Positions 1 through 7,519 of a DNA stretch of 36,960 nucleotides are shown one piece after another; position 1 is the stretch's first letter; each line of letters opens with the position of its first letter. Location of the stretch: contig JAAUYT010000020.1 in the NCBI GenBank assembly GCA_014804975.1, positions 1 to 36,960 of the forward strand, in the 5' to 3' direction. Below the pieces are notes generated by a model. It made no database searches. It was given only the letters and a program-made list of their open reading frames with translations, and was not told the DNA's origin. The position numbers and the translations under genes were made by a program. The stretch is from Clostridia bacterium. Lineage in GTDB: Bacteria; Bacillota; Clostridia; Christensenellales; Borkfalkiaceae.

Positions 1-68
1 AGAAAATTTTCCGTTTAGACAAGGAAAAGCCCGCAGACAATCCACGGACGGATTATCAAGGGCTTTGA
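1..68 (+). CDS. C-terminal end of an unidentified upstream protein (partial)
   Basis: One frame is open from the window edge to a TGA at 66-68 and would encode a tail reading KIFRLDKEKPADNPRTDYQGL. The residue composition is protein-like, and the gene would lie on the same strand just upstream of the phage-like cluster. The fragment is too short to name. Another frame is also open at the edge and stops slightly later, so the assignment rests on residue composition and is tentative. Confidence 0.35.
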   Translation, partial: KIFRLDKEKPADNPRTDYQGL

Positions 69-135
69 CGCAGTAAAAACCAAAATTTACCCGTTAAAAC
101 TTGTTCGAACTTGTAACAGTTTGCCTAACAAAATC

Positions 136-163
136 GCCGCTCCGCTTAATATAGTGGGGCGGC
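136..163 (+). terminator. Hairpin in the 5' leader of the phage-like cluster, possible weak terminator
   Basis: GCCGCTCC pairs with GGGGCGGC (one G-T pair) around a 12-nt loop. It is followed by TAAAATTTT rather than a clean T-run, and then by the AAGGAGGA ribosome binding site of the next gene. It could end the upstream transcript or act as a leader hairpin. Confidence 0.35.
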
Positions 164-184
164 TAAAATTTTAAGGAGGACTAT

Positions 185-760
185 ATGACGGTCAAAGAAG
201 TGATTGCGCTTGCGGCGGGGTGTTTGGGAAGAGACGATCTTATATCCGCGCTCGATAAAGGCGAGGAGGAAATTTCCGAGGAGGAAAAGCTCGAACTCGA
301 CGCGTTATTGCGCTGTTACAATTTCGTGGAGAACGAAGTTGCGCTTGATTATTGCCCGCTCAAAAGAGAGGAGACGGTCGAAGTCAAAGAGAATAAAATT
401 TACTATACGGAGCTTTCCCAAGTGCCCGTCAATGTCCGCAAGGTCGTGGGCGGCGGGTACTTACAAAGATTTGCGGCGTATCCCGCCTATATCCTTTTGA
501 GCGACGGCTGGTTGGGAAGCGCGCTCGTCGTTTACGACTGTATTCCAAGCACGAAAAATTCCTTTGACGAGGAATCGGAATTTTCTCAGGAGTCGGGAGT
601 TTCCGCACGGCTGCTTGCTTACGGCGTGACCGCGCAGTACTGTCTTGTCAACGGCGAGAACGGACGCGCCGCCTTGTGGGATAAAAAGTTCCGCGAGAGC
701 TTGCGCGCCAAAAATCTTTTGCGCAGAACGATGAGTATCCGTTCGAGGAGGTGGGTATGA
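185..760 (+). CDS. Putative phage-type head-tail connector/neck protein
   Basis: This 191-residue protein starts at an ATG behind a strong AAGGAGGA site. I do not recognise a named family with certainty. The layout resembles phage head-tail adaptor proteins: a helical, acidic N-terminal half (residues 1-60), a beta-rich middle, a helix around 'LAYGVTAQYCLVNG', and a basic C-terminus ending in SRRWV. The next gene overlaps its stop codon and looks like a phage tail/stabilisation protein, which supports a virion-like module. There is no signal peptide and no membrane segment. It could also be a domesticated prophage remnant kept for another purpose. Codon use looks like that of the neighbouring host genes. 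Confidence 0.5.
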   Translation: MTVKEVIALAAGCLGRDDLISALDKGEEEISEEEKLELDALLRCYNFVENEVALDYCPLKREETVEVKENKIYYTELSQVPVNVRKVVGGGYLQRFAAYPAYILLSDGWLGSALVVYDCIPSTKNSFDEESEFSQESGVSARLLAYGVTAQYCLVNGENGRAALWDKKFRESLRAKNLLRRTMSIRSRRWV

Positions 761-2046
761 TCGTCGGTGACACTCTTCAAGCGCCCGCCGAAAAAACGAC
801 GCTTCTCAGCCTTTCGGCAAAGGAGCTTTTACAAAGTCATAACCGCCGTGCTTTTCATCTGAGAGAGGACGGCGACGGGCTCGTCGTAGCCGAGGGGGAA
901 GAGGAGCTCTTTAAGCTTCCGTTGACGGCAACGGGAATCGCCGCCGTACCCGATAAAATTTTTGCGCACGAACCCAGACGCAAACGGTTACACGCCATGA
1001 AAGCGGACTTTTCGGAGATAGAAGCCACTTACGATATGATTTACGAGCCCTATCGCTTTTTCCGTTTTTTCGGTACGGACGGACTGCCGCAGTACTACGG
1101 AATAACGCGGGACAACGTTTACGATTGCAATGGCACCTCATCGATTCACGTGGCGGATGGAAAGGGCGGGTGCAGTGCGGTATTCCGCGAAAGAATTTTT
1201 ACGGCGAAGGGAGAACGCGTTTATTACTGCAAGTCCTTCAACGGGAGCGATTGGCGCGAAGCCCGCTACGGCGGAGGTTATTTGGACCTTCCTGCGGAAG
1301 GGCTCGGTAAAATTCTTGCATTGCAGCCCTATAAGGACAAGCTGTATCTGTTCAGGGAACACGGCATCACTTCGCTGCGCGTTTTGGGGGACGAGCTCAA
1401 TTTCAAGGCGGTGCATATCCCCATGAAATGCGGAAAGCTCATTGCAAACACCGTTGCGATTTGCGGGGAAAGCGTCGGCTATTTTACGGACACGGGCTTT
1501 TACCTATTCAACGGTGCGGTCTCCGTTTTGGCGCCGCATTCCTTTTACGACGAAATCGAATTAACGAGGTTTATCAAAGCCGTCAGTTACTGCGGGAAAT
1601 ATTACGCGCTCGTCTGCCGCAAAGAGGGCTTTGACGCAGTTTACTGCTACGATCCCGAACGGGGCGAGGCGCACTTTATCGGAAACGGCTTAGCCGATAT
1701 CGCTTCGGGCGACGAGCTCTATTTTACGAGGGGAGGTTACGCTTACCGCATGACGGAGAGGGGCGTTTCCCAAATTACGCCTTACTTTACGGCGGAAAAG
1801 ATCGCGTTCGGGATCGGAGAAGAAAAAATGCTCCGCTCTGTTGCGATCGACGGAGAGGGGACCTTTCACGTTACCGTCGCTTCGAACCGCGGAACGAGAA
1901 CGGTAAAAGGAAACGCGAACGAAGCGTTAAAGCTTCGTTCGCCGCTCAGAGGGAACGGCTTCGATATCAAAATCAGCGTGGAGCCCGAGGGTGCCGACAA
2001 GGCGCGGTTTCGTGCGGTGCTCTTCCGCTTTACGGAGGAAGAATGA
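757..2046 (+). CDS. Putative phage tail-stabilisation/beta-propeller-like protein
   Basis: The protein has 429 residues if translation starts at the ATG at 757, which overlaps the previous TGA. The ORF-track GTG at 751 directly abuts the GAGGAG ribosome binding site, so the ATG has better spacing. The sequence is mostly beta-strand and contains repeat-like elements such as 'KDKLYLFREHGITSLRV' and 'GYFTDTGFYLFNG'. These resemble the blades of P22 gp10-type or podoviral tail-stabilisation proteins. There is no signal peptide or membrane segment. Its position between a connector-like gene and a coiled-coil gene supports a virion role. The assignment is from pattern only, so 'hypothetical beta-propeller-like protein' is the safe name. 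Confidence 0.5.
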   Translation: MIVGDTLQAPAEKTTLLSLSAKELLQSHNRRAFHLREDGDGLVVAEGEEELFKLPLTATGIAAVPDKIFAHEPRRKRLHAMKADFSEIEATYDMIYEPYRFFRFFGTDGLPQYYGITRDNVYDCNGTSSIHVADGKGGCSAVFRERIFTAKGERVYYCKSFNGSDWREARYGGGYLDLPAEGLGKILALQPYKDKLYLFREHGITSLRVLGDELNFKAVHIPMKCGKLIANTVAICGESVGYFTDTGFYLFNGAVSVLAPHSFYDEIELTRFIKAVSYCGKYYALVCRKEGFDAVYCYDPERGEAHFIGNGLADIASGDELYFTRGGYAYRMTERGVSQITPYFTAEKIAFGIGEEKMLRSVAIDGEGTFHVTVASNRGTRTVKGNANEALKLRSPLRGNGFDIKISVEPEGADKARFRAVLFRFTEEE

Positions 2047-2534
2047 CGATCGATATTGTTGATTTAACGAGCGCGGACTATTCCGACCTGTCTCCCATTC
2101 AGCTTGCAATGGTGCGGGCGGCGCAGTCGAAAAAGGATAAAATCGTAAAAGAGGCGGAAAAGAACAAGAACGAGCTCAAATTTTTTATGATCGCAAACAA
2201 TACGGCGCGGAGCACGGCTCTGCGCGACGCGCTTGCCGAAATCGAGAAGCAAAAGCAGGCGGATATTGAGACTGTAAAAAACGATCTCGATTATCAGCTC
2301 GCCTACGAGGCGCTCGGTTCGGAGGGGGACGAAAACGGTCCTTACCGCTATCCGCAGAACCCGAATTACAATTTGAGCTATTCCGAACGATTCCTCGTCG
2401 TCAGGCAGTATTATATGGACGTGACGAGCGATCCGAACGCCCGCTTAAAGGCGTACGGCGCGGATACGCTTGCGCGATCCTATTTAGGCGAGTATTATCA
2501 AACGCTCTACGATTTATTGCGTTCTTATTGTTAA
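2043..2534 (+). CDS. Hypothetical protein with a helical/coiled-coil segment, third gene of the phage-like cluster
   Basis: The 163-residue protein starts at an ATG overlapping the previous stop (ATGA), so it is probably translationally coupled. Residues about 25-80 are charged and strongly helical (runs of K, E and A), as expected for a coiled coil. The C-terminal part is rich in tyrosine. I do not recognise a family. Its place after the connector-like and propeller-like genes suggests a small virion or scaffold-type component. The cluster ends here: the next gene belongs to sporulation. Confidence 0.4.
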   Translation: MTIDIVDLTSADYSDLSPIQLAMVRAAQSKKDKIVKEAEKNKNELKFFMIANNTARSTALRDALAEIEKQKQADIETVKNDLDYQLAYEALGSEGDENGPYRYPQNPNYNLSYSERFLVVRQYYMDVTSDPNARLKAYGADTLARSYLGEYYQTLYDLLRSYC

Positions 2535-2553
2535 GCGGTATTTTTATTGGCAG

Positions 2554-2583
2554 GAATAATTTCCGCCTGAATTTCCCAAATTA
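2554..2583 (+). promoter_or_regulatory. Possible sigma-G promoter of spoVAC
   Basis: GAATA (2554-2558) and CAAATTA (2577-2583) are separated by 18 bp. Bacillus sigma-G promoters follow GHATR-N18-CATNHTA, so only one core position differs. SigG is the forespore factor that drives spoVA genes in Bacillus, which fits the gene downstream. Expected transcription start is near 2590. Confidence 0.4.
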
Positions 2584-2632
2584 TAGGCATGAAGAAAGTC
2601 AGAGAGAATCCGCTCGGAAAGACGCGGGAAGA

Positions 2633-2669
2633 GAGGGAATCCTGTTTTCCCTCCGCAAAAAGGGAGGAG
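2633..2669 (+). promoter_or_regulatory. Two competing hairpins, one masking the spoVAC ribosome binding site
   Basis: CCCTCC (2649-2654) can pair with GGGAGG (2662-2667), which is the Shine-Dalgarno sequence for the GTG start at 2678. The same segment, as TTCCCTC (2647-2653), can instead pair with GAGGGAA (2633-2639). The two pairings exclude each other, as in a translational switch. The pairing is visible directly, but a regulatory role is inferred. Confidence 0.4.
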
Positions 2670-2677
2670 TTAAGACC

Positions 2678-3133
2678 GTGACGGGAAGATCCAAAGAAAA
2701 TCTCAATCAGAACTATATCAACTACGTAAACTCGTTCGATCCGCCCACGCAGCATTTCAAGACCTGCGGAAGGGCGTTTATGGTGGGCGGCTTTATCTGC
2801 TGTATCGGACAGTTCTTCCGCTATATGCTTGAATTTGCGGGGCTCTCGGGGGATATCCTTGCGGGAACGGTCTCAGTGATCCTCATCTTTTTGGGGACGC
2901 TTTTGACGGGCTTCGGCGTGTACGACAGGATCGGCAAGAACGCGGGTGCGGGAAGCATCGTGCCCATAACGGGCTTTGCGAACTCGGTCGCCTCGCCTGC
3001 GATCGAGTTTAAAACGGAGGGCTTCGTCTACGGCATGGCGGCGAAAATGTTCATCGTCGCGGGACCCATTATCGTGTTCGGCGTCAGCGCGGGCGCGGCG
3101 GTGGGGCTTATCTACTGGCTCATAGGACTTTAA
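2678..3133 (+). CDS. spoVAC: Stage V sporulation protein AC
   Basis: SpoVAC is part of the inner-membrane SpoVA channel that moves dipicolinic acid into the developing spore and releases it at germination. I chose the GTG at 2678, preceded by AGGGAGGAG at a 9-10 base spacing. This gives 151 residues, matching the usual SpoVAC length; the longer ORF-track start has no support. Hydrophobic segments lie near residues 30-55, 60-80 and 120-150. The family motif 'GFGVYDRIGKNAGAGSIVPITGFANS' is clear and close to the Bacillus sequence. The partners spoVAD and spoVAE, normally adjacent, are absent here, so this copy stands alone. The upstream sequence shows a possible sigma-G promoter. Confidence 0.92.
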   Translation: MTGRSKENLNQNYINYVNSFDPPTQHFKTCGRAFMVGGFICCIGQFFRYMLEFAGLSGDILAGTVSVILIFLGTLLTGFGVYDRIGKNAGAGSIVPITGFANSVASPAIEFKTEGFVYGMAAKMFIVAGPIIVFGVSAGAAVGLIYWLIGL

Positions 3134-3152
3134 AGTTTTTTCCGTTAAGCGG

Positions 3153-3181
3153 TTGTAATTTTCAAAAAAGCGTGGTATAAT
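3153..3181 (+). promoter_or_regulatory. Sigma-A type promoter of the DUF1858 gene
   Basis: TTGTAA (3153-3158), a 17-bp spacer and TATAAT (3176-3181) sit 32 bp ahead of the start codon. The spacing and -10 box are ideal, so the small gene is probably transcribed apart from spoVAC. Confidence 0.75.
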
Positions 3182-3212
3182 AAGACCGTAATAACGAAAA
3201 GGAGATTTCAAA

Positions 3213-3410
3213 ATGGCTAAAATCACGGAAGATACGCTCATTTCGGATTGCTTAAAGCTCAATCCGAACGCAGCGGAGATCCTTCTTTCGGCGGGAATGC
3301 ACTGCATCGGCTGCGCAATGGCGCACGGCGAAACGATCGCGGAGGCGGTTTCGGCGCACGGCGAGGACCTCGACAACCTGCTTTCCAAGCTCAACGAAGG
3401 AATCGAGTAA
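3213..3410 (+). CDS. DUF1858 domain protein (hybrid-cluster-protein-associated redox disulfide type)
   Basis: This 65-residue cytoplasmic protein has an AAAGGAG ribosome binding site and its own promoter and terminator. The whole chain is a single DUF1858 domain with the C31-I-G-C34 motif in 'GMHCIGCAMAHGETI'. The family is named for its link with hybrid cluster proteins and is thought to form a redox-active disulfide or bind metal. No hybrid cluster protein or other redox partner lies nearby, so its partner here is unknown. Length and sequence are typical of the stand-alone version. Confidence 0.85.
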   Translation: MAKITEDTLISDCLKLNPNAAEILLSAGMHCIGCAMAHGETIAEAVSAHGEDLDNLLSKLNEGIE

Positions 3411-3421
3411 TTGATTTCATG

Positions 3422-3457
3422 AAAAAGGGTCTGCAAAAATGCAGACCCTTTTCGTTT
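3422..3457 (+). terminator. Rho-independent terminator after the DUF1858 gene
   Basis: A perfect 8-bp stem GGGTCTGC/GCAGACCC with an AAAAAT loop is followed by TTTTCGTTT and preceded by an A-run. It lies 16 bp past the stop codon. Confidence 0.87.
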
Positions 3458-3517
3458 GTCGAATTTACGGCGTAGAGCAAAATGGGGATACAAATTTTAC
3501 TTGAATTTCATAAAAAC

Positions 3518-3530
3518 CAATCGCCGATTG
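3518..3530. promoter_or_regulatory. Palindrome abutting the -35 box of the ABC exporter promoter
   Basis: CAATCG-C-CGATTG is a perfect 6-bp inverted repeat with a one-base centre, ending one base before the -35 box. It is a plausible operator. No regulator gene is adjacent. Confidence 0.35.
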
Positions 3531-3531
3531 T

Positions 3532-3560
3532 TTGACAATATTTTTTCGGAATGATAAAAT
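3532..3560 (+). promoter_or_regulatory. Sigma-A type promoter of the ABC exporter operon
   Basis: The sequence is a consensus TTGACA (3532-3537), a 17-bp spacer, and TAAAAT (3555-3560). The expected start is near 3567, leaving a leader of about 65 nt before the TTG start codon. Confidence 0.82.
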
Positions 3561-3568
3561 AGTACTAT

Positions 3569-3582
3569 TACAAAATATTGTA
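3569..3582. promoter_or_regulatory. Palindrome at the transcription start of the ABC exporter operon
   Basis: TACAA-AATA-TTGTA is a perfect inverted repeat placed just downstream of the predicted start, next to TAGTACTA (3560-3567), itself a palindrome. This is a typical place for a repressor site. Confidence 0.35.
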
Positions 3583-3633
3583 TAAGAGTTTTTACGCTAT
3601 CTCTATATATCCGTATAGAAAGGAGGTTTTTCT

Positions 3634-5415
3634 TTGATTAAAAGACTTGCAAAATGTATTCGGGAATACAAGACGGCTTCGATTTTATCACCGCTTTTCG
3701 TTTCGCTCGAAGTCGTGTTGGAGTGTCTTATTCCGTTTATCATTTCTATGCTCGTCAATGCGATTGACGTAAAAGAGGGGACGATTTCAATCGGTGAAGT
3801 CTTGATTTACGGCGGCATTCTGGTAGGAATTGCAGTGCTTTCGCTCGTGTTCGGGGCTTTATCGGGTTTGTTTTGCGCCAAGGCTTCTACGGGCTTTGCC
3901 AAGAATTTGCGCAAAGACTTGTATTACAAGATACAGGAATTTTCTTTCGAGAATATCGATAAATTCTCCACGCCCTCCCTCGTCACGCGTATGACGACCG
4001 ACGTAAATAACGTGCAGATGTCGTTCATGATGATTATCAGAATTGCAATCCGTGCACCGCTCATGATGATTTTCTCTCTCGTTATGGCATTCCTTATGGA
4101 TGCGACGCTTGCCTGGATTTTTGTTGCCGTGATTCCGCCGCTTGCGCTTATTCTGTTTCTCATTGCCCGTAAGGTAATGCCCAATTTCAGACGCCTCTTC
4201 AAGAAGTACGACGCGCTCAACGAGTCGGTGCAGGAGAATATTGCGGGTATCCGCGTGGTAAAATCGTTCGTGCGCGAGGACCACGAAAAGGAAAAATTCA
4301 ATGCGGCCTCCGATAACCTTTGTACAGAGTTTACGAAGGTCGAGCGCATCCTCGCCTGGAACAATCCCGTCATGCAGTTCTTTTTCTATGCTGTTGTTTC
4401 CACGGTGTTGTTTTTGGGTTCGTATCTCATTCTTCGGGCTAACAATATAGAATTCATACGCCTGCATGAAACGGGCGGTCTGCGTGTGGGTGAGGTATCG
4501 CAGCTCATCGTTTACGGAATGCAGATTTTAATGTCGCTCATGATGTTCTCCATGGTGTTCGTTATGATCACCATGTCCGTCGAGAGCGCCCGCCGTATCT
4601 GCGAAGTTCTCTCGGAAGAGAGCACCCTGCACAATCCCGAAAATCCCGTTACGGAAGTTCGGGACGGTTCGATCGATTTCAACGGCGTCGCTTTCAAATA
4701 CGCCGCCACGGCCGAGCGCTTCGTGCTCGAAGACGTTACCTTACATATTAAATCGGGCGAAACGATCGGTATTATCGGCGGTACGGGTTCTTCCAAAACT
4801 TCGCTCGTCAACCTTATCTCGCGTCTGTACGACGTAAGCGAGGGGAGCGTGTGCGTGGGCGGTACCGACGTGCGCGATTACGATTTGACGGCACTTCGAA
4901 ATCAGGTCGCGGTCGTGCTTCAAAAGAACGTGTTATTCTCGGGAACCATTAAAGAAAATTTGCGCTGGGGCAATCCCGATGCCACGGACGAGGAGCTCGA
5001 AGAAGCGTGCCGTCTTGCACAGGCGGACGAATTCATTCAGGGCTTCCCCGATAAATACGATACCTATATCGAACAGGGGGGCACGAACGTTTCGGGCGGA
5101 CAGAAGCAGCGGCTTTGTATTGCGCGCGCGCTGTTAAAAAGGCCGAAGGTTCTCATCTTGGACGACTCGACTTCGGCGGTCGATACCAAGACGGACGCCC
5201 TCATTCGCAAGGCGTTCAAGGAATATATTCCCGAAACGACGAAGATCATCATCGCACAGCGTATCTCGTCTGTCGAGGACGCCGACCGCATCATCGTTAT
5301 GGAGGGCGGCAGGATAAACGGTATCGGTACGCATAAAGAGCTTATTGAGAATAACGCTATTTATTCCGAAGTTTACAATTCGCAAACGAAGGGAGGTGAC
5401 AAAGATGAAAACTAA
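3634..5415 (+). CDS. ABC exporter half-transporter, subunit with degenerate ATP site
   Basis: The 593-residue protein starts at TTG, 7 bases after an AAAGGAGGT site. Six membrane helices fill residues about 1-310, followed by a nucleotide-binding domain. Walker A is GGTGSSKT (382-389), with Ser in place of the usual third Gly. The signature VSGGQ (about 485) is canonical. Walker B ends in D510-D511, so Asp replaces the catalytic Glu, and the H-loop residue is Gln542 instead of His. These changes mark the non-catalytic half of heterodimeric exporters such as TM287/288, LmrCD and BmrCD. The partner gene overlaps its 3' end. Family members export drugs, lipids or peptides; the substrate here is unknown. 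The promoter is flanked by palindromes, suggesting repression. Confidence 0.9.
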   Translation: MIKRLAKCIREYKTASILSPLFVSLEVVLECLIPFIISMLVNAIDVKEGTISIGEVLIYGGILVGIAVLSLVFGALSGLFCAKASTGFAKNLRKDLYYKIQEFSFENIDKFSTPSLVTRMTTDVNNVQMSFMMIIRIAIRAPLMMIFSLVMAFLMDATLAWIFVAVIPPLALILFLIARKVMPNFRRLFKKYDALNESVQENIAGIRVVKSFVREDHEKEKFNAASDNLCTEFTKVERILAWNNPVMQFFFYAVVSTVLFLGSYLILRANNIEFIRLHETGGLRVGEVSQLIVYGMQILMSLMMFSMVFVMITMSVESARRICEVLSEESTLHNPENPVTEVRDGSIDFNGVAFKYAATAERFVLEDVTLHIKSGETIGIIGGTGSSKTSLVNLISRLYDVSEGSVCVGGTDVRDYDLTALRNQVAVVLQKNVLFSGTIKENLRWGNPDATDEELEEACRLAQADEFIQGFPDKYDTYIEQGGTNVSGGQKQRLCIARALLKRPKVLILDDSTSAVDTKTDALIRKAFKEYIPETTKIIIAQRISSVEDADRIIVMEGGRINGIGTHKELIENNAIYSEVYNSQTKGGDKDEN

Positions 5416-7396
5416 CGCTCCCGTAAGAGGCGGGCGGGGCGCCCGCGGCGGTAAGCGTCCGCCCGCGAAAAAGGGTACGCTTCGCCGCGTGATCAAATCC
5501 GTTTTTCATTTCTATCCCGGCATGATGACGGTGGCGCTTCTTTGCATTATCTTCAACGCCGTGGTAAGCGCGCTTCCCTCCTTGTTCATGCAGAGAATTT
5601 TCACGATCATAGGGGAAGCTATCAGTCCTTCGGACGGTGCGTCCATAGTCGCACCTGAAAGCGTGTGGGCGGTATACGGCAACGAAGTCGTAACCTGGAT
5701 GTGTATTCTCATCGGGTTATACGTGCTCTCGCTCATCTCGGGCGCCGTCAACAAACAGCTCATGGCGATCATCACGCAGGGCTACCTTGCAAAGATGCGT
5801 AACAGTATGTTCGACGGAATGCAGGATCTGCCTGTCCGCTTTTTCGATACGAACGGGCACGGCGATATCATGAGTTACTACACGAACGATATTGATACTC
5901 TGCGCCAAATGGTGGCGGAGAGCTTACCGCAGTTGCTCACTTCGGCAATCATGGTGCTCACGCTGTTTGCCATGATGCTGTTTTTCAGCCTGTGGCTCAC
6001 GCTTATCGTTGTCGTCGGCATCGTGTTTATCCTGCTTGCCACGAAGTTTATAGGCGGCGGCGCACGTAAATATTTCGTAGCGCAACAGCACGCCGTGGCA
6101 AAGACGGAAGGCTTTATCGAAGAATATATGAACGGACAGAAGGTCGTCAAGGTGTTCTGCCACGAGGAAGAAGCAAAACGCGATTTCGACAAGGTGAACG
6201 ATTACCTGTGCGATCAGTCCAACCGTGCCAACCGCTACGCAAATATGCTCATGCCCATTCTGGGAAATATCGGACACGTCATTTACGTTATAATTGCCGT
6301 TGCGGGAGGGCTTTTCATTCTGAACGGCGTTTCTAACGTGGGCATAGGCGTTTTGTTTGATGAATCACTTGCCGTGTTCAGCGCGGGCGCGCTCGTCGTT
6401 CCTTTCTTGCAGCTGTCGCGTCAGTTTTCAAATAACATCAATCAGGTATCCCAACAGCTCAACTCTGTCGTTATGGGCTTGGCGGGCGCAAGCCGTGTGT
6501 TCGACCTTATTGACCAAAAGGCGGAAACGGACGAGGGCTACGTTACCCTTGTCAACGCCAAAGAGGATGAGAACGGCGTTCTGACTGAGTGCGACGAGCA
6601 CACGGGGCTCTGGGCGTGGCGTCACCCGCATCAGGCGGACGGCACCGTTACCTATACGAAGCTCACGGGCGATATCGTTTTGGAAAACGTGGACTTCGGC
6701 TATACCGAAGATAAAATCGTTTTGCACGACGTCAGCCTGTATGCAAAGCCCGGTCAGAAGGTGGCTTTCGTGGGCGCGACGGGCGCGGGAAAGACGACCA
6801 TCACCAATCTCTTAACGCGCTTCTACGACATTGCGGACGGCAAAATTCGCTACGACGGAATCAACGTCAATAAAATCAAGAAAGGGGAACTGCGCCGTGC
6901 GATCGGCATGATCTTACAGGATACCAACCTTTTCACGGGTACGGTCATGGATAATATTCGCTACGGCAGGCTCGACGCTTCGGACGAGGACTGTATCGCG
7001 GCGGCAAAGCTTGCAGGCGCGGACGACTTTATCACGCGCCTTCCCGAGGGCTACAATACCATGCTTCACCAGAACGGAGCGAATCTGTCGCAGGGACAGC
7101 GCCAGCTTCTCTCGATTGCCCGCGCCGCTGTTGCAGACCCTCCCGTCATGATCATGGACGAGGCGACGAGTTCCATCGATACCCGCACCGAGGCGATCGT
7201 ACAGAGGGGCATGGATAAGCTCATGGAGGGCAGAACGGTATTCGTCATTGCACACAGGCTCTCCACCGTCAAGAACTCCAACGCCATTATGGTTTTGGAT
7301 CACGGCAAAATCATCGAGCGCGGCACGCACGAACAGCTCATTGCTCAAAAAGGACAGTATTATCAGCTCTATACAGGTGCCTTCGAACTCGAATAA
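5405..7396 (+). CDS. ABC exporter half-transporter, subunit with canonical Walker motifs
   Basis: The start chosen is the ATG at 5405, preceded by GGGAGGTGAC and overlapping the end of the previous gene. This gives 663 residues, and the longer track start is not needed. The N-terminal 25 residues are basic and glycine-rich, followed by six membrane helices and a nucleotide-binding domain. Walker A is GATGAGKT (457-464), Walker B carries D585-E586 and the H-loop His is 617, all canonical. The signature is the altered LSQGQ. The active ATP site would therefore pair this Walker A/B with the VSGGQ of the partner. About 40 extra residues lie ahead of the nucleotide-binding domain ('AKEDENGVLTECDEHTGLWAW'). 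Together the two genes encode one heterodimeric efflux or lipid-type exporter. Confidence 0.92.
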   Translation: MKTNAPVRGGRGARGGKRPPAKKGTLRRVIKSVFHFYPGMMTVALLCIIFNAVVSALPSLFMQRIFTIIGEAISPSDGASIVAPESVWAVYGNEVVTWMCILIGLYVLSLISGAVNKQLMAIITQGYLAKMRNSMFDGMQDLPVRFFDTNGHGDIMSYYTNDIDTLRQMVAESLPQLLTSAIMVLTLFAMMLFFSLWLTLIVVVGIVFILLATKFIGGGARKYFVAQQHAVAKTEGFIEEYMNGQKVVKVFCHEEEAKRDFDKVNDYLCDQSNRANRYANMLMPILGNIGHVIYVIIAVAGGLFILNGVSNVGIGVLFDESLAVFSAGALVVPFLQLSRQFSNNINQVSQQLNSVVMGLAGASRVFDLIDQKAETDEGYVTLVNAKEDENGVLTECDEHTGLWAWRHPHQADGTVTYTKLTGDIVLENVDFGYTEDKIVLHDVSLYAKPGQKVAFVGATGAGKTTITNLLTRFYDIADGKIRYDGINVNKIKKGELRRAIGMILQDTNLFTGTVMDNIRYGRLDASDEDCIAAAKLAGADDFITRLPEGYNTMLHQNGANLSQGQRQLLSIARAAVADPPVMIMDEATSSIDTRTEAIVQRGMDKLMEGRTVFVIAHRLSTVKNSNAIMVLDHGKIIERGTHEQLIAQKGQYYQLYTGAFELE

Positions 7397-7477
7397 CGTA
7401 AGCGTCGCAATACAGTGTTAAGCACCGCTTTCCTTGTCTTGCTTACTTATAGAAAGCAAAATCATCTTAATAGAAAT

Positions 7478-7507
7478 AAAAAATCCTCGGCTTAGCCGAG
7501 GCTTTTG
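7478..7507. terminator. Bidirectional terminator between the ABC operon and degV
   Basis: CCTCGGC-TTA-GCCGAGG is a perfect 7-bp stem. Read on the minus strand it is followed by ATTTTTTATTT, and on the plus strand by CTTTTGTT. It serves the two convergent genes. Confidence 0.85.
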
Positions 7508-7519
7508 TTATGGTTAGAA

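Noticed and set aside
90-125. GTTCGAAC and repeated AACTTGT near the left edge, considered as a LexA-type box
   Set aside because: Half-site spacing does not fit the GAAC-N4-GTTC pattern, and no promoter is recognisable around it.
2589-2681. 30-codon ORF (MKKVRENPLGKTREE...) overlapping the spoVAC start, a possible leader peptide
   Set aside because: It has no Shine-Dalgarno sequence, and the possible sigma-G promoter would start transcription at its ATG. Kept only as a note beside the hairpin finding.
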